In this document: piece after piece, positions 20,398-28,462 of the stretch | Numbering within the stretch: the stretch's first letter is position 1 | Layout of the letters: each line of letters begins with the position of its first letter | Origin: Serratia silvae | GTDB taxonomy: Bacteria > Pseudomonadota > Gammaproteobacteria > Enterobacterales > Enterobacteriaceae | Direction: 5' to 3' | Assembly: GCF_023282985.1 (NCBI RefSeq) | Contig: NZ_JAGQDC010000012.1 | Coordinates: 101,039-165,038, forward strand | DNA length: 64,000 nt | Notes under the pieces: model-generated | What the model was told of the DNA's origin: nothing | The model's database searches: none | The model's input: only the letters and a program-made list of their open reading frames with translations | Made by a program: the position numbers and the translations under genes

Positions 20398-21750
20398 ATG
20401 ACGAAACATTACGATTATCTAGCAATTGGCGGCGGCAGCGGCGGTATCGCATCGATCAACCGGGCAGCCATGTATGGCCAGAAATGCGCACTGATTGAAG
20501 CCAAAGAACTTGGCGGCACCTGCGTTAACGTGGGTTGTGTCCCGAAAAAAGTCATGTGGCATGCGGCGCAGATCGCCGAGGCCATTCACCAGTACGGCCC
20601 GGATTACGGCTTCGATACCACCGTCAACGCCTTTGACTGGAAACGCCTGATCGCCAACCGCACCGCCTACATCGATCGTATTCATACTTCCTACGACAAC
20701 GTGCTGGGCAAAAACAAGGTCGACGTGATCAAAGGTTTTGCCCGTTTTATTGACGCGCATACCGTGGAAGTCAACGGCGAGAAAATCACCGCCGACCATA
20801 TTCTGATCGCCACCGGCGGCCGCCCAAGCCATCCGTCGATTCCTGGCGCCGAATACGGCATCGATTCCGACGGCTTCTTTGAGCTGGATGCCATGCCAAA
20901 ACGCGTGGCAGTAGTGGGCGCTGGCTACATCGCGGTAGAGATTGCCGGTGTGATGAACGCGCTGGGAGCGGAAACGCACCTGTTCGTGCGTAAACACGCC
21001 CCGCTGCGTACCTTCGATCCGATGATTGTAGAAACCCTGGTTGAGGTGATGAACACCGAAGGGCCAACCCTGCACACCGAATCCATTCCAAAATCCATCG
21101 TCAAAAACGCCGACAGCAGCCTGACGCTGGCGTTGGAAAACGGCAAAGAGTTCACCGTGGACAGCCTGGTCTGGGCCATCGGCCGCGAACCAGCGACCGA
21201 CAATCTGAACCTGGCAGTCACCGGCGTGAAAACCAATGCCAAAGGTTACATCGAGGTCGACAAATTCCAGAACACCAACGTGAAAGGCATCTACGCTGTA
21301 GGTGACAACACCGGTGCGGTGGAGCTGACCCCGGTTGCCGTCGCCGCTGGCCGTCGCCTGTCCGAGCGCCTGTTCAACAATAAGCCGGACGAGCATCTGG
21401 ATTACAGCAATATCGCCACCGTGGTGTTCAGCCACCCGCCAATCGGCACCATTGGCCTGACCGAACCACAGGCGAAAGAGCAGTTTGGCGAGGATAAGGT
21501 GAAGGTTTATAAATCCTCCTTCACCGCTATGTACAGCGCCGTGACTCAGCATCGCCAGCCGTGCCGCATGAAGCTGGTGTGTGTGGGTGAAGAAGAGAAG
21601 ATTGTTGGCCTGCACGGGATTGGTTTTGGCATGGATGAAATCCTGCAGGGCTTCGCCGTGGCAATCAAGATGGGCGCGACCAAGAAAGACTTCGACAATA
21701 CCGTGGCGATCCACCCAACCGCAGCGGAAGAGTTTGTGACCATGCGGTAA
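20398..21750 (+). CDS. gor: Glutathione-disulfide reductase
   Basis: Cytoplasmic flavoenzyme that reduces oxidised glutathione with NADPH. The 450-residue protein shows the FAD-binding [16 protein letters not shown] (about 8-23), the redox-active disulfide in [19 protein letters not shown] (Cys at about 42 and 47), the NADP Rossmann motif [14 protein letters not shown] and the C-terminal catalytic [14 protein letters not shown] with the active-site His-Glu pair. It is full length. In E. coli it directly follows rlmJ; the gat cluster has come between them here. Confidence 0.97.
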   Translation: MTKHYDYLAIGGGSGGIASINRAAMYGQKCALIEAKELGGTCVNVGCVPKKVMWHAAQIAEAIHQYGPDYGFDTTVNAFDWKRLIANRTAYIDRIHTSYDNVLGKNKVDVIKGFARFIDAHTVEVNGEKITADHILIATGGRPSHPSIPGAEYGIDSDGFFELDAMPKRVAVVGAGYIAVEIAGVMNALGAETHLFVRKHAPLRTFDPMIVETLVEVMNTEGPTLHTESIPKSIVKNADSSLTLALENGKEFTVDSLVWAIGREPATDNLNLAVTGVKTNAKGYIEVDKFQNTNVKGIYAVGDNTGAVELTPVAVAAGRRLSERLFNNKPDEHLDYSNIATVVFSHPPIGTIGLTEPQAKEQFGEDKVKVYKSSFTAMYSAVTQHRQPCRMKLVCVGEEEKIVGLHGIGFGMDEILQGFAVAIKMGATKKDFDNTVAIHPTAAEEFVTMR

Positions 21751-21768
21751 TGGTGCATTCCTAACTGG

Positions 21769-21802
21769 AAAACCGACTGTAAAAGGTCGGTTTTCTTCTT
21801 TT
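21769..21802 (+). terminator. gor terminator
   Basis: AAAACCGAC / GTCGGTTTT stem around TGTAAAAG, followed by CTTCTTTT, 18 bases after the gor stop. Confidence 0.85.
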
Positions 21803-22441
21803 ATTCAGCTTATCAATGCTGATTAAGACAATTGAATATCCCCACCATAGTATTTATATCACTGCAAAATTAACGTTCATTAAGATAAATCGTTCGTTTA
21901 AATATAACTTCTTAAATATCACCTCAACGAGTTGCCGATTTTCGAGCATTATCGCTCCCAGCACGCCTATAATCACCGCGTAGTTATATGCAGTATCTCG
22001 TTTGGCGAGGCTCCTATACAAACACAGGTTACTGATCTGACGACATCGAGAGATGCCCAAGGTTAAGACAGGCTTTATCGGATTAAGGTTCAGCCCAAGG
22101 TAACTTCTGAACTGTTCTTCAGATACATTGTTCAGATACGTTGTATAGTGCTAAAACCTGGACGCGGAGATAGGCTTTCTGCACTCCCCCTCTTTGGTTT
22201 ACTCCCCTATACGAAGCACTGTTGAAGTTTAAACAGCAATAGGGTCAATCACTTCCAGACTCCTCAGCGATGACCGCTACCGCGCCAGCAACACAGGTGG
22301 GTCAGCCATTGCTAACTCTTTGAACGCTGACTTTTTCACCGCCGCAGGTACCATGACGGTGAATGAAGCCAGAGACTACGTTGCACACTTACTTTTAACC
22401 ACAGAGGTCGTTATCGATTACAGTTAACCGAGGATAAAATT
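21803..22441. other. Long non-coding stretch with a possible gene remnant before mgtS
   Basis: About 640 bp, AT-rich in its left half. No complete gene is visible. From about 22233 to 22427 a plus-strand frame without a normal start encodes protein-like sequence (SDDRYRASNTGGSAIANSL, later TMTVNEARDYVAHLLLTTE) and stops 14 bases before mgtS. It may be the tail of a lost gene or a leader open frame. Near-identical direct repeats TTCAGATACATTGT / TTCAGATACGTTGT lie at about 22118-22145. A GGTTTA half-site (22196-22201) hints at PhoP control of mgtS, but no second half at 5-bp spacing is present. Confidence 0.4.
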
Positions 22442-22534
22442 ATGGGAAATATGATGTTTTTTATGGGATTTTTGTTTTTCGTCAGCTCATTGGGGCTGAT
22501 CGCAGCCTATCTGAGCACCAAATGGGATGACTAA
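22442..22534 (+). CDS. mgtS: MgtS-like small membrane protein
   Basis: A 30-residue single-helix peptide. It starts MGNM, has a hydrophobic core ending GLIAAYLS and finishes KWDD. E. coli MgtS (31 residues, PhoPQ-induced) starts MLGNM and ends FLAAYFSHKWDD, so ends and length agree. In E. coli MgtS protects the magnesium importer MgtA from FtsH degradation and also acts on PitA, raising magnesium. A GAGG ribosome site lies 8 bases before the ATG. The stop overlaps the start of another short frame (TAATG, 22534-22701, 55 codons) of doubtful reality. The call rests on short-sequence similarity from memory. Confidence 0.75.
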   Translation: MGNMMFFMGFLFFVSSLGLIAAYLSTKWDD

Positions 22535-22559
22535 TGAACGAAAAAGATCCGCCTAGCAT

Positions 22560-22599
22560 CATCCTCCCCGTAGCCTCATCAATCATTGCGGGGAGGATG
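22560..22599 (+). repeat. Perfect 11-bp hairpin after mgtS
   Basis: CATCCTCCCCG (22560-22570) and CGGGGAGGATG (22589-22599) pair perfectly around an 18-base loop. There is no T-run, so it is either a rho-independent terminator of unusual form, an mRNA-stabilising stem, or a control element for the downstream small gene. Confidence 0.55.
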
Positions 22600-22633
22600 A
22601 ATAACCGCAATAAACGGACGGTATTTACCGCGC

Positions 22634-22822
22634 GTGATAATGATGATGATTTTTATTCTTGGATTGCTGTACGCTATTTTTATGATCTCGGTAGGTATTA
22701 ATGAGATTTATTTGTATTCCACCGGTCAAACTGCATTTCTCTCCTGTTTATTGCTGACAGTTACCGCAAGCTTGCTGCTCGTCGCTTTTGTCTGGCAATG
22801 TTCCGTAAAAACCAAACGCTGA
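22634..22822 (+). CDS. Small hypothetical membrane protein
   Basis: A 62-residue frame with two hydrophobic segments (about 3-24 and 34-55) separated by INEIYLYSTGQTA and ending in a basic KTKR tail, a plausible two-helix inner-membrane protein. The frame opens with GTG and three further ATGs follow within five codons; none has a clear ribosome site. It lies between mgtS and a metal-ion transporter on the same strand. I do not recognise the family. It could be a chance frame. Confidence 0.4.
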   Translation: MIMMMIFILGLLYAIFMISVGINEIYLYSTGQTAFLSCLLLTVTASLLLVAFVWQCSVKTKR

Positions 22823-22850
22823 TTTTTATAATTCAACTATGAGCTGTGCT

Positions 22851-24215
22851 ATGCAAAATAAAAAACAGGTCGTCGCCAGAAACTCGATGATTATCAGCGG
22901 ATTGTTGGCGTTAGGTAAATTTATCGCAGGTATATTTACCGGCAGTATTGGCCTGATATCCGAAGGTATCCATTCATTTACCGATTTTATTGCCACCAGC
23001 ATCACCTGGTGGGCGGTGAGCGTCAGCGATAAGCCTGCTGATGATGACCACCACTTCGGTCATGGCAAGGTTGAGAATCTGGCCGCATTGTTTGAAGTAC
23101 TCCTCCTGTTGGCAGCCGGGGGTTGGATCGTCTTTGAAGCAGTAAGCAGCCTTTTAGGTGAGGCAAACCAGATTGTGGCTGCACCGGTAGTGATTGCGGT
23201 ACTGCTGGTGTCCATTGTGGTTGACTTCTTCCGTGTCCGGGCCTTAAACCGCGTGGCCAAAGCCACCAACAGCGCGGCTCTGGAAGCCGATGCTCTGCAT
23301 TTCTTCTCCGATATGTTGTCTTCCGGTGTGGTGCTGTTGGGTATGGTTTTTGTGCTATTTGGTTTTGCCCGTGCGGATGCGCTGGCAGCATTGATCGTTG
23401 CCTGCTTTATCCTGACTGCCGCCTTGAAGCTAGGGAAACGCTCCTTTGATTCCCTGATTGATACCGCACCGGCTGGCACGCGGGAAGATATCGCAACCAT
23501 ACTTAATGATTTCCCCGCGGTGCTGTCTACAGAAAATATTCGCCTACGCAGTGGCGGAGCCACGCTGTTTATCGAGGTGAGCATTGGGGTATGCCGGACG
23601 CTACCGCTTGAGCGGATCAAGGCATTGAAGCAGGCCATTACCGCCAAACTTGCGCAGCAATACGCCAACTCGGAAGTGCGGGTGATTGCTCTCCCTCAAG
23701 CCAGAAGTGATGAAGATCTGGCAACCCGTATTCGCATGCTGGCCGCCAACCATGGGGCCGTGGTGCAAAGCCTTTCACTACAACAATTGGCAGATCGTGT
23801 GGCGATCGGTATGGATCTGCTGGTTCCGGCCAATGCCAGCGTAGAGCAGGCGCATGATATTGCCAGCGAGGTGGAGGAATCTCTACGTCAGACGTTGGGC
23901 GAAAATACGGAGATCGAAACCCACCTGGAGCCCCAGATGCTGGATTGGCTAACTAGCCAGGATGTGGAACACGGCGAGCTGGCGAAGATTGAACAAGCAT
24001 TGACGGTTTCGGCGCAAGACAGCGGATTGGTGCAAGACATCCATGATATCCGGGCACGAGAAACGCCGCAGGGCGTGATTGTGAATTTTCACTGCCGAGC
24101 CCTTCCGGCCTTGTCGATTTCTGCGGTGCACGATGCGGTGGACCATATTGAACGGCAATTGAGAATGCAATTCCCGATGGTATCGCGGGTGGTGGGGCAT
24201 GTTGAGCCGCTGTGA
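22851..24215 (+). CDS. Cation diffusion facilitator with three C-terminal domains
   Basis: Inner-membrane divalent-metal/proton antiporter of the CDF family. The N-terminal six-helix domain (about 1-205) carries the paired metal-site motifs HSFTD (helix 2) and HFFSD (helix 5), plus DDDHHFGHGKVENL between helices 2 and 3. At 454 residues it is longer than typical members of about 300 residues. The C-terminal half looks like three successive ferredoxin-like repeats, about 210-290, 300-378 and 380-454, each ending in a beta strand such as VRVIALPQ, IETHLEPQ or VVGHVEPL. An alternative start four codons upstream exists. Metal specificity is not evident; the mgtS neighbour makes a link to metal balance plausible. 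Confidence 0.82.
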   Translation: MQNKKQVVARNSMIISGLLALGKFIAGIFTGSIGLISEGIHSFTDFIATSITWWAVSVSDKPADDDHHFGHGKVENLAALFEVLLLLAAGGWIVFEAVSSLLGEANQIVAAPVVIAVLLVSIVVDFFRVRALNRVAKATNSAALEADALHFFSDMLSSGVVLLGMVFVLFGFARADALAALIVACFILTAALKLGKRSFDSLIDTAPAGTREDIATILNDFPAVLSTENIRLRSGGATLFIEVSIGVCRTLPLERIKALKQAITAKLAQQYANSEVRVIALPQARSDEDLATRIRMLAANHGAVVQSLSLQQLADRVAIGMDLLVPANASVEQAHDIASEVEESLRQTLGENTEIETHLEPQMLDWLTSQDVEHGELAKIEQALTVSAQDSGLVQDIHDIRARETPQGVIVNFHCRALPALSISAVHDAVDHIERQLRMQFPMVSRVVGHVEPL

Positions 24216-24346
24216 TCTCTCCCAGCGGACGACAGAAACGACAAATCGCCGCCCCGGTCGTTTTCAGACGGGCGGTAATAGGTCAGGCGGTTACCAGGCC
24301 AGGCCGCGATCCAGACTCAATCGATCACGGCCACCAGACGGTTAGC

Positions 24347-24889
24347 TTACTGATTTGCGACTGCGGGGACCGGGATATCCAATCCGTAAAGGCGCAGCAT
24401 GGCAGGCGTGTCTTCAACGTCTGCAAACACATACCGCACCCGGACTGCCGCATTTTCCGGAATGGTAATATCCGCATCCCCAGGTACCAATGCGGTTTTC
24501 AGTGGAGAAACAAAACCCTCCTTATCTAACAGCATCAATGATTTACTTTCATTCAGATTGCTCAGACGGACGATTTTGTCGGTTTTATTACGTAGGGAAA
24601 GGGTTACTTTATATTCTTGGGCCGCAACTTTCTCAATGGCGGAAACTGATGCGGTGACATTTTTAGCCAGATTGTCTTTGTCAGTTACAATGATGGCCCC
24701 ATCAATGCTACTCCCTGACTGACGGCCATCATCCACACCATCTTTCAGACCGCTGAGTGCATCTTTACCTGAGGCAATGACGCCAGAGACCACGCTTTTC
24801 ACGCTGTCTTTCACCACAGCAGTCTCTTCAGCCTGAACGGCAGGGGCAGCAATCATCACCAAAACCAAGGCCAGTACACTATTTTTCAT
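24347..24889 (-). CDS. Secreted protein of unknown function
   Basis: A 180-residue protein with a clear signal peptide (MKNSVLALVLVMIAAPAVQA, then EE). A helical segment follows (KDSVKSVVSGVIASGKDALSGL), then a flexible DDGRQSGSS linker and a beta-rich C-terminal domain (about 75-175). That domain could be immunoglobulin-like: KVTLSLRNKTDKIVRLSNL, then VRVRYVFADVE. No lipobox cysteine is present, so it is probably periplasmic. I do not recognise the family. It is transcribed alone, facing the CDF gene. Confidence 0.7.
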   Translation of the reverse strand: MKNSVLALVLVMIAAPAVQAEETAVVKDSVKSVVSGVIASGKDALSGLKDGVDDGRQSGSSIDGAIIVTDKDNLAKNVTASVSAIEKVAAQEYKVTLSLRNKTDKIVRLSNLNESKSLMLLDKEGFVSPLKTALVPGDADITIPENAAVRVRYVFADVEDTPAMLRLYGLDIPVPAVANQ

Positions 24890-25126
24890 ATTATTATCCT
24901 ACTTATCGTTATCCATTGACGACAAAATCACCTCAATCTAGCGGAAAATAACGCGGATGACATCTTATCTCTTGGAGCGGCCTTGCTACTGCTATTCGGG
25001 TAAGGCTTAAACTTCAGTCTTTTTAATGCTCTTTCGCTTATTCTCGCCTGCAAAGCGCGGCATTTTCTGCCATTCTTTTGCCTATTATTCTAAACCTTGG
25101 CCGTGCCTTCATAGACAGGACAAATC

Positions 25127-26161
25127 ATGGAAGTGTTAACAAAGGATGAAGTGTTATATCACCGGGGAAGTTTGCTGGCATCAGACGGCGTCATGGTCGC
25201 CTCATGGGATCTTGAGCAGCAGGAGAGTTTTTCCGGTGATTATTTTAGCCTGGCTGGCTACCGCGGTATCCGCAACGCCGACGCCGCCCCTTTCAGCGTG
25301 GATTATCGCAATGAACCTGTCGTGCACATCATTAATGGCATGGGCGTAACGCTGGGAGATTCCATTATTGGCCTGACCGCGCTTGAGGCACTGCGCGAAT
25401 TTAATCCCAACCTGCGCACTATTATCTACCGGCCAGCCCGCGCGCCCCACTATGTCGATCAGCTTTATCATCTGGCGGCAGGCGTGGTAGCGGATCTACG
25501 TTGGTTGCCATGGAAGGCGGAGCATATTCCTGAGCAAGAACTGTGTATTGATGCCGGTAATCAGCTGTTCTGGCCAGCCTTCACCACGTTACCAATGATT
25601 GATTTCTTCCTGCAGGCGCTGGGCGTTGAACCTGCCGCTATTCCTGCTACGGCGAAAGCCAACCGCTGGTTGCAAAAACTGTGTCTGCCGCCATTACCTG
25701 AACGTTGGCAGGATAAGCCCTACGTGCTGTTTTGCCCCACGGCCAGTACGCCGTTACGCAGCATCCCGATCAGTGCCCATGTGCCATTGGTGGATGCCTT
25801 GTGGGAGAAATTTGGCTGCCCGGTACTGGGGGTCGGCGCGGTGGATCATCCACATTATGTGAACATTCAACCGCACTCCACCGCTACCGCTGATTTCCTC
25901 GCCTGGGTGAAGCACGCCCGCTATGTTGTGACATCGGATACCGCAGCAGTGCACATTGCCGCAGGCTACGATGTACCGACTACCGCGTTCTTTACCTCAA
26001 TCGCTCCCGAGTTGCGGGTACGGGACTATCCTTTCTGTCAGCCTGTGTATTTTGCCATCCCTGAGCTGAACAACGTGCAGGCCAGCGCCAGAAAACATGA
26101 CCTTGAACAGGTCGAACTAGCCTTTACTACCCTGATGCTGAACGAATTGCCGTGGGCGTGA
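25127..26161 (+). CDS. Glycosyltransferase family 9-like protein
   Basis: A 344-residue cytoplasmic protein with two Rossmann-like halves. The first contains IINGMGVTLGDSIIGLTALE (about 68-87), which resembles the GDxxLxxPA start of ADP-heptose transferases. The second contains VVTSDTAAVHIAAGYDVPTTAFF (about 266 onward), the GT9 donor-binding loop. It has the features of GT9 enzymes but stands alone, away from any LPS locus. The acceptor is unknown; protein O-heptosylation or a cell-surface glycan are options. It precedes the sensory pair by 22 bases and may be co-transcribed with it. Confidence 0.7.
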   Translation: MEVLTKDEVLYHRGSLLASDGVMVASWDLEQQESFSGDYFSLAGYRGIRNADAAPFSVDYRNEPVVHIINGMGVTLGDSIIGLTALEALREFNPNLRTIIYRPARAPHYVDQLYHLAAGVVADLRWLPWKAEHIPEQELCIDAGNQLFWPAFTTLPMIDFFLQALGVEPAAIPATAKANRWLQKLCLPPLPERWQDKPYVLFCPTASTPLRSIPISAHVPLVDALWEKFGCPVLGVGAVDHPHYVNIQPHSTATADFLAWVKHARYVVTSDTAAVHIAAGYDVPTTAFFTSIAPELRVRDYPFCQPVYFAIPELNNVQASARKHDLEQVELAFTTLMLNELPWA

Positions 26162-26183
26162 TCCACGGTCTGGAGAACTACCG

Positions 26184-26678
26184 ATGCTGTTGACCGCAAT
26201 GAGAAATACCGCTTTTGCCCTGCTAGCTTTGGTCATTACCCAAACCAGCGTACTCAGCTTTACCCTGGAGGTCGGCGGCAAGATTAAAAACACCACCGAC
26301 GCCGAGAACAAAAGCTATATCTTTACCGATAAAGAGCTGTTTGCCATGCCGGTTCACAGTATCACGACCACCACCTCATGGACGCCCAGAGTGAAATTCG
26401 ATGGCGTATTGCTGGCAGATATTTTGGCTAAAGTGGGTGCCGAGGGCACCATGATGACGCTCTACGCGCTGAACGATTATTATATTGATGTGCCCATCTC
26501 GGACGTGGCTAAATACAATATGATCCTGGCCTATAAAATGGGCGGGGAAATGTTAAAGGTGCGCGATTTCGGGCCGCTGTTTCTGATCTATCCCCGCGAT
26601 GCCGGGGGTGCGGAGCTCAACTCTCCGCTGTATAACTCGCGCTTTATCTGGCAGATCAACAGGATCGTCATTAAATGA
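26184..26678 (+). CDS. Molybdopterin-binding-fold (SUOX-like) secreted protein, probable sensory partner
   Basis: A 164-residue protein with an N-terminal hydrophobic export signal (about 1-25). The domain resembles the sulfite-oxidase molybdopterin fold: WTPRVKFDGVLLADILAKVG, LYALNDYYIDVPISDV and GPLFLIYPRD. It has no cysteine at all, so the residue that would bind molybdenum is missing and an enzymatic role is unlikely. Its stop overlaps the start of the hybrid histidine kinase as ATGA. I infer that it senses a signal in the periplasm for that kinase. Confidence 0.72.
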   Translation: MLLTAMRNTAFALLALVITQTSVLSFTLEVGGKIKNTTDAENKSYIFTDKELFAMPVHSITTTTSWTPRVKFDGVLLADILAKVGAEGTMMTLYALNDYYIDVPISDVAKYNMILAYKMGGEMLKVRDFGPLFLIYPRDAGGAELNSPLYNSRFIWQINRIVIK

Positions 26679-28462
26679 AGTTAGTCCGGTTCAAAGACAG
26701 TGGCAGATTGGCTATTCCGGCCATTTTTGCCGCCTTGTTCCTGCTCGCCTCGACGGTGACGCTGTATTACTACAGCGCCACCTTGTCCAAAAAGGGGCTG
26801 TATGCTGTTGCCGGTACGCAGGAGAATTACTCTTGGTCGATCGCCAAATTCGCCATCAAGCTGGCGGAATTTGAAACCCTGGTGGAACAGCAAAAAAGCG
26901 CCCACCAGGTGGATATCGATAACCTGCGGCTGAGGTTCGATATCCTCTATTCTCGCTATTCGGTGCTCGCCCGCCCGTCAGAATCGACCCTGCCGCTGTA
27001 CCACGAACCTGGATATCCCGAACTCGTTGAACGGATGCGCCTTGAAATTACGCAGTTGGATCAGTTGGTCAACAGCCCTCAGGTAGATCTGGGGCTGATT
27101 TCGCACGCCATGCAACAGATCAAACCCTCCGCGATTATGATGGCCAACTTGGCGGACCACGCTGAAGTGAAACAGCGCACCGGGGCTTACGAGGATTTTA
27201 TCGAGAAAAGGCACATCATCTTTTATGGCCTGGTGATCATTATGTTCTCGGTGATCGCGCTGATTGCCATCACGCTGATCGTCATCCGCCAGCAGCGCCA
27301 AACCATCAGCCAACAATCGAAGGCTATCCGCGCGGAGCAAAAGGCTATCCGCACTAAAAACGCCTTCCTCGGAGCCATCGGGCATGAACTGCGCACCTCG
27401 CTGCAAAGCATTATGTCCGCCATCGATGTACTGACCAATACCCGCGTATCCCATGAACACAAAGATACCTTCCACCGGCTGGAAACCGCTGCCGAACAGA
27501 TAGAAAGTCAGATGAAGGATCTCACCGATTATGCACGCCTGGATAGCGGCATGATGGAATTGCGCATTGTTCCCTTTAATGCCCAGCAGGTGATCGACGA
27601 AACGACGGATGAAATCGCCATGCTGACCCATAAACCTGGGGTCAAACTAGTGCGAGAAATGGAGTTCCCCCATGCGCAGGTCTATTCCGACCCGCAGCGT
27701 CTACGGCAAATCGTGGTTAATCTGCTGACCAACGCTTTTAAATATACCGAAAGAGGCACCATCACGCTGCACAGTTGCCTGCGTAGCCAGCCGGCAGGTA
27801 GTTCGTTGATCATTGAAGTCACAGATACCGGCATCGGTATCGACACTGCCCTGCTGCCGCAGATTTTTGAGCCATTTACCCAGATCGATCAGTCAAATAC
27901 TCGTCAATACAGCGGGGTTGGCATGGGGTTGGCGATCGTCCACGGCCTGGTCGACTTGCTCGACGGCACCATCACGGTGTACAGCGAAGTGGGAGAGGGC
28001 AGCACCTTTATCGTCAGCATTCCTGTTGAGATCAGTGAAGAACAGTTGCCAGAGCAAGATCCACGACCAGCAGCGACGCTGTTGAAAAAAGAGCAGCAAA
28101 TCCTGGTGGTAGACGACAATCCCGCAGCAGGCATGGCCTTTATCGCCCTGCTCGACAAGTTGGGCTATCAACATGAGCTGTGTGACTCGTCGGAACGTGC
28201 GTTGCAAAAGCTGTTACGGCGGCCTTACGATGCCCTGCTGCTCGATCTGCAAATGCCCGGTATCGATGGTGTGGTAGTGGCGCAACAGTTGCGCGACCAG
28301 CGCGGCCCGAACCGTAACATCCCGATTATCGGCATCAGCGCCTTCACGCCGGAGCTACTGCCCTGTGAGCAACGCGCCATGTTTGACGATTATCTGATGA
28401 AACCGGTACGCATGGAGGCGCTATCCACCTCACTCACGTCGCTGTTTGTCGCTACAGATTAA
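26675..28462 (+). CDS. Hybrid sensor histidine kinase
   Basis: A 595-residue membrane kinase. Two transmembrane helices (about 12-32 and 180-203) flank a mainly helical periplasmic sensor. A coiled linker follows, then the dimerisation domain with phospho-acceptor His in IGHELRTSLQSIMS (about 240) and a full ATPase domain (NLLTNAFKYT, DTGIGID, GVGMGLAIVHGL). The C-terminal receiver has all key residues (VVDDN, LLLDLQMPGIDG, GISAF, LMKPV). No HPt domain is present, so phosphate must pass to another protein. Its start overlaps the upstream SUOX-like gene, and its last 11 bases overlap the 3' end of the convergent HTH-receiver gene, a natural candidate partner. Confidence 0.9.
   Translation: MKLVRFKDSGRLAIPAIFAALFLLASTVTLYYYSATLSKKGLYAVAGTQENYSWSIAKFAIKLAEFETLVEQQKSAHQVDIDNLRLRFDILYSRYSVLARPSESTLPLYHEPGYPELVERMRLEITQLDQLVNSPQVDLGLISHAMQQIKPSAIMMANLADHAEVKQRTGAYEDFIEKRHIIFYGLVIIMFSVIALIAITLIVIRQQRQTISQQSKAIRAEQKAIRTKNAFLGAIGHELRTSLQSIMSAIDVLTNTRVSHEHKDTFHRLETAAEQIESQMKDLTDYARLDSGMMELRIVPFNAQQVIDETTDEIAMLTHKPGVKLVREMEFPHAQVYSDPQRLRQIVVNLLTNAFKYTERGTITLHSCLRSQPAGSSLIIEVTDTGIGIDTALLPQIFEPFTQIDQSNTRQYSGVGMGLAIVHGLVDLLDGTITVYSEVGEGSTFIVSIPVEISEEQLPEQDPRPAATLLKKEQQILVVDDNPAAGMAFIALLDKLGYQHELCDSSERALQKLLRRPYDALLLDLQMPGIDGVVVAQQLRDQRGPNRNIPIIGISAFTPELLPCEQRAMFDDYLMKPVRMEALSTSLTSLFVATD

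Noticed and set aside
20419..21714. Open frame of about 430 codons antisense to gor
   Set aside because: It is a compositional shadow of gor: histidine- and glutamine-rich, no domain pattern, no ribosome site, and gor itself is full length with all motifs.
22195..22212. Possible PhoP box (GGTTTA direct repeat) upstream of mgtS
   Set aside because: Only one half-site is present; the sequence at the right spacing (CTATAC) does not match.
26978..27631. Open frame antisense to the hybrid histidine kinase
   Set aside because: It lies wholly within a gene with complete catalytic motifs and has no features of its own.
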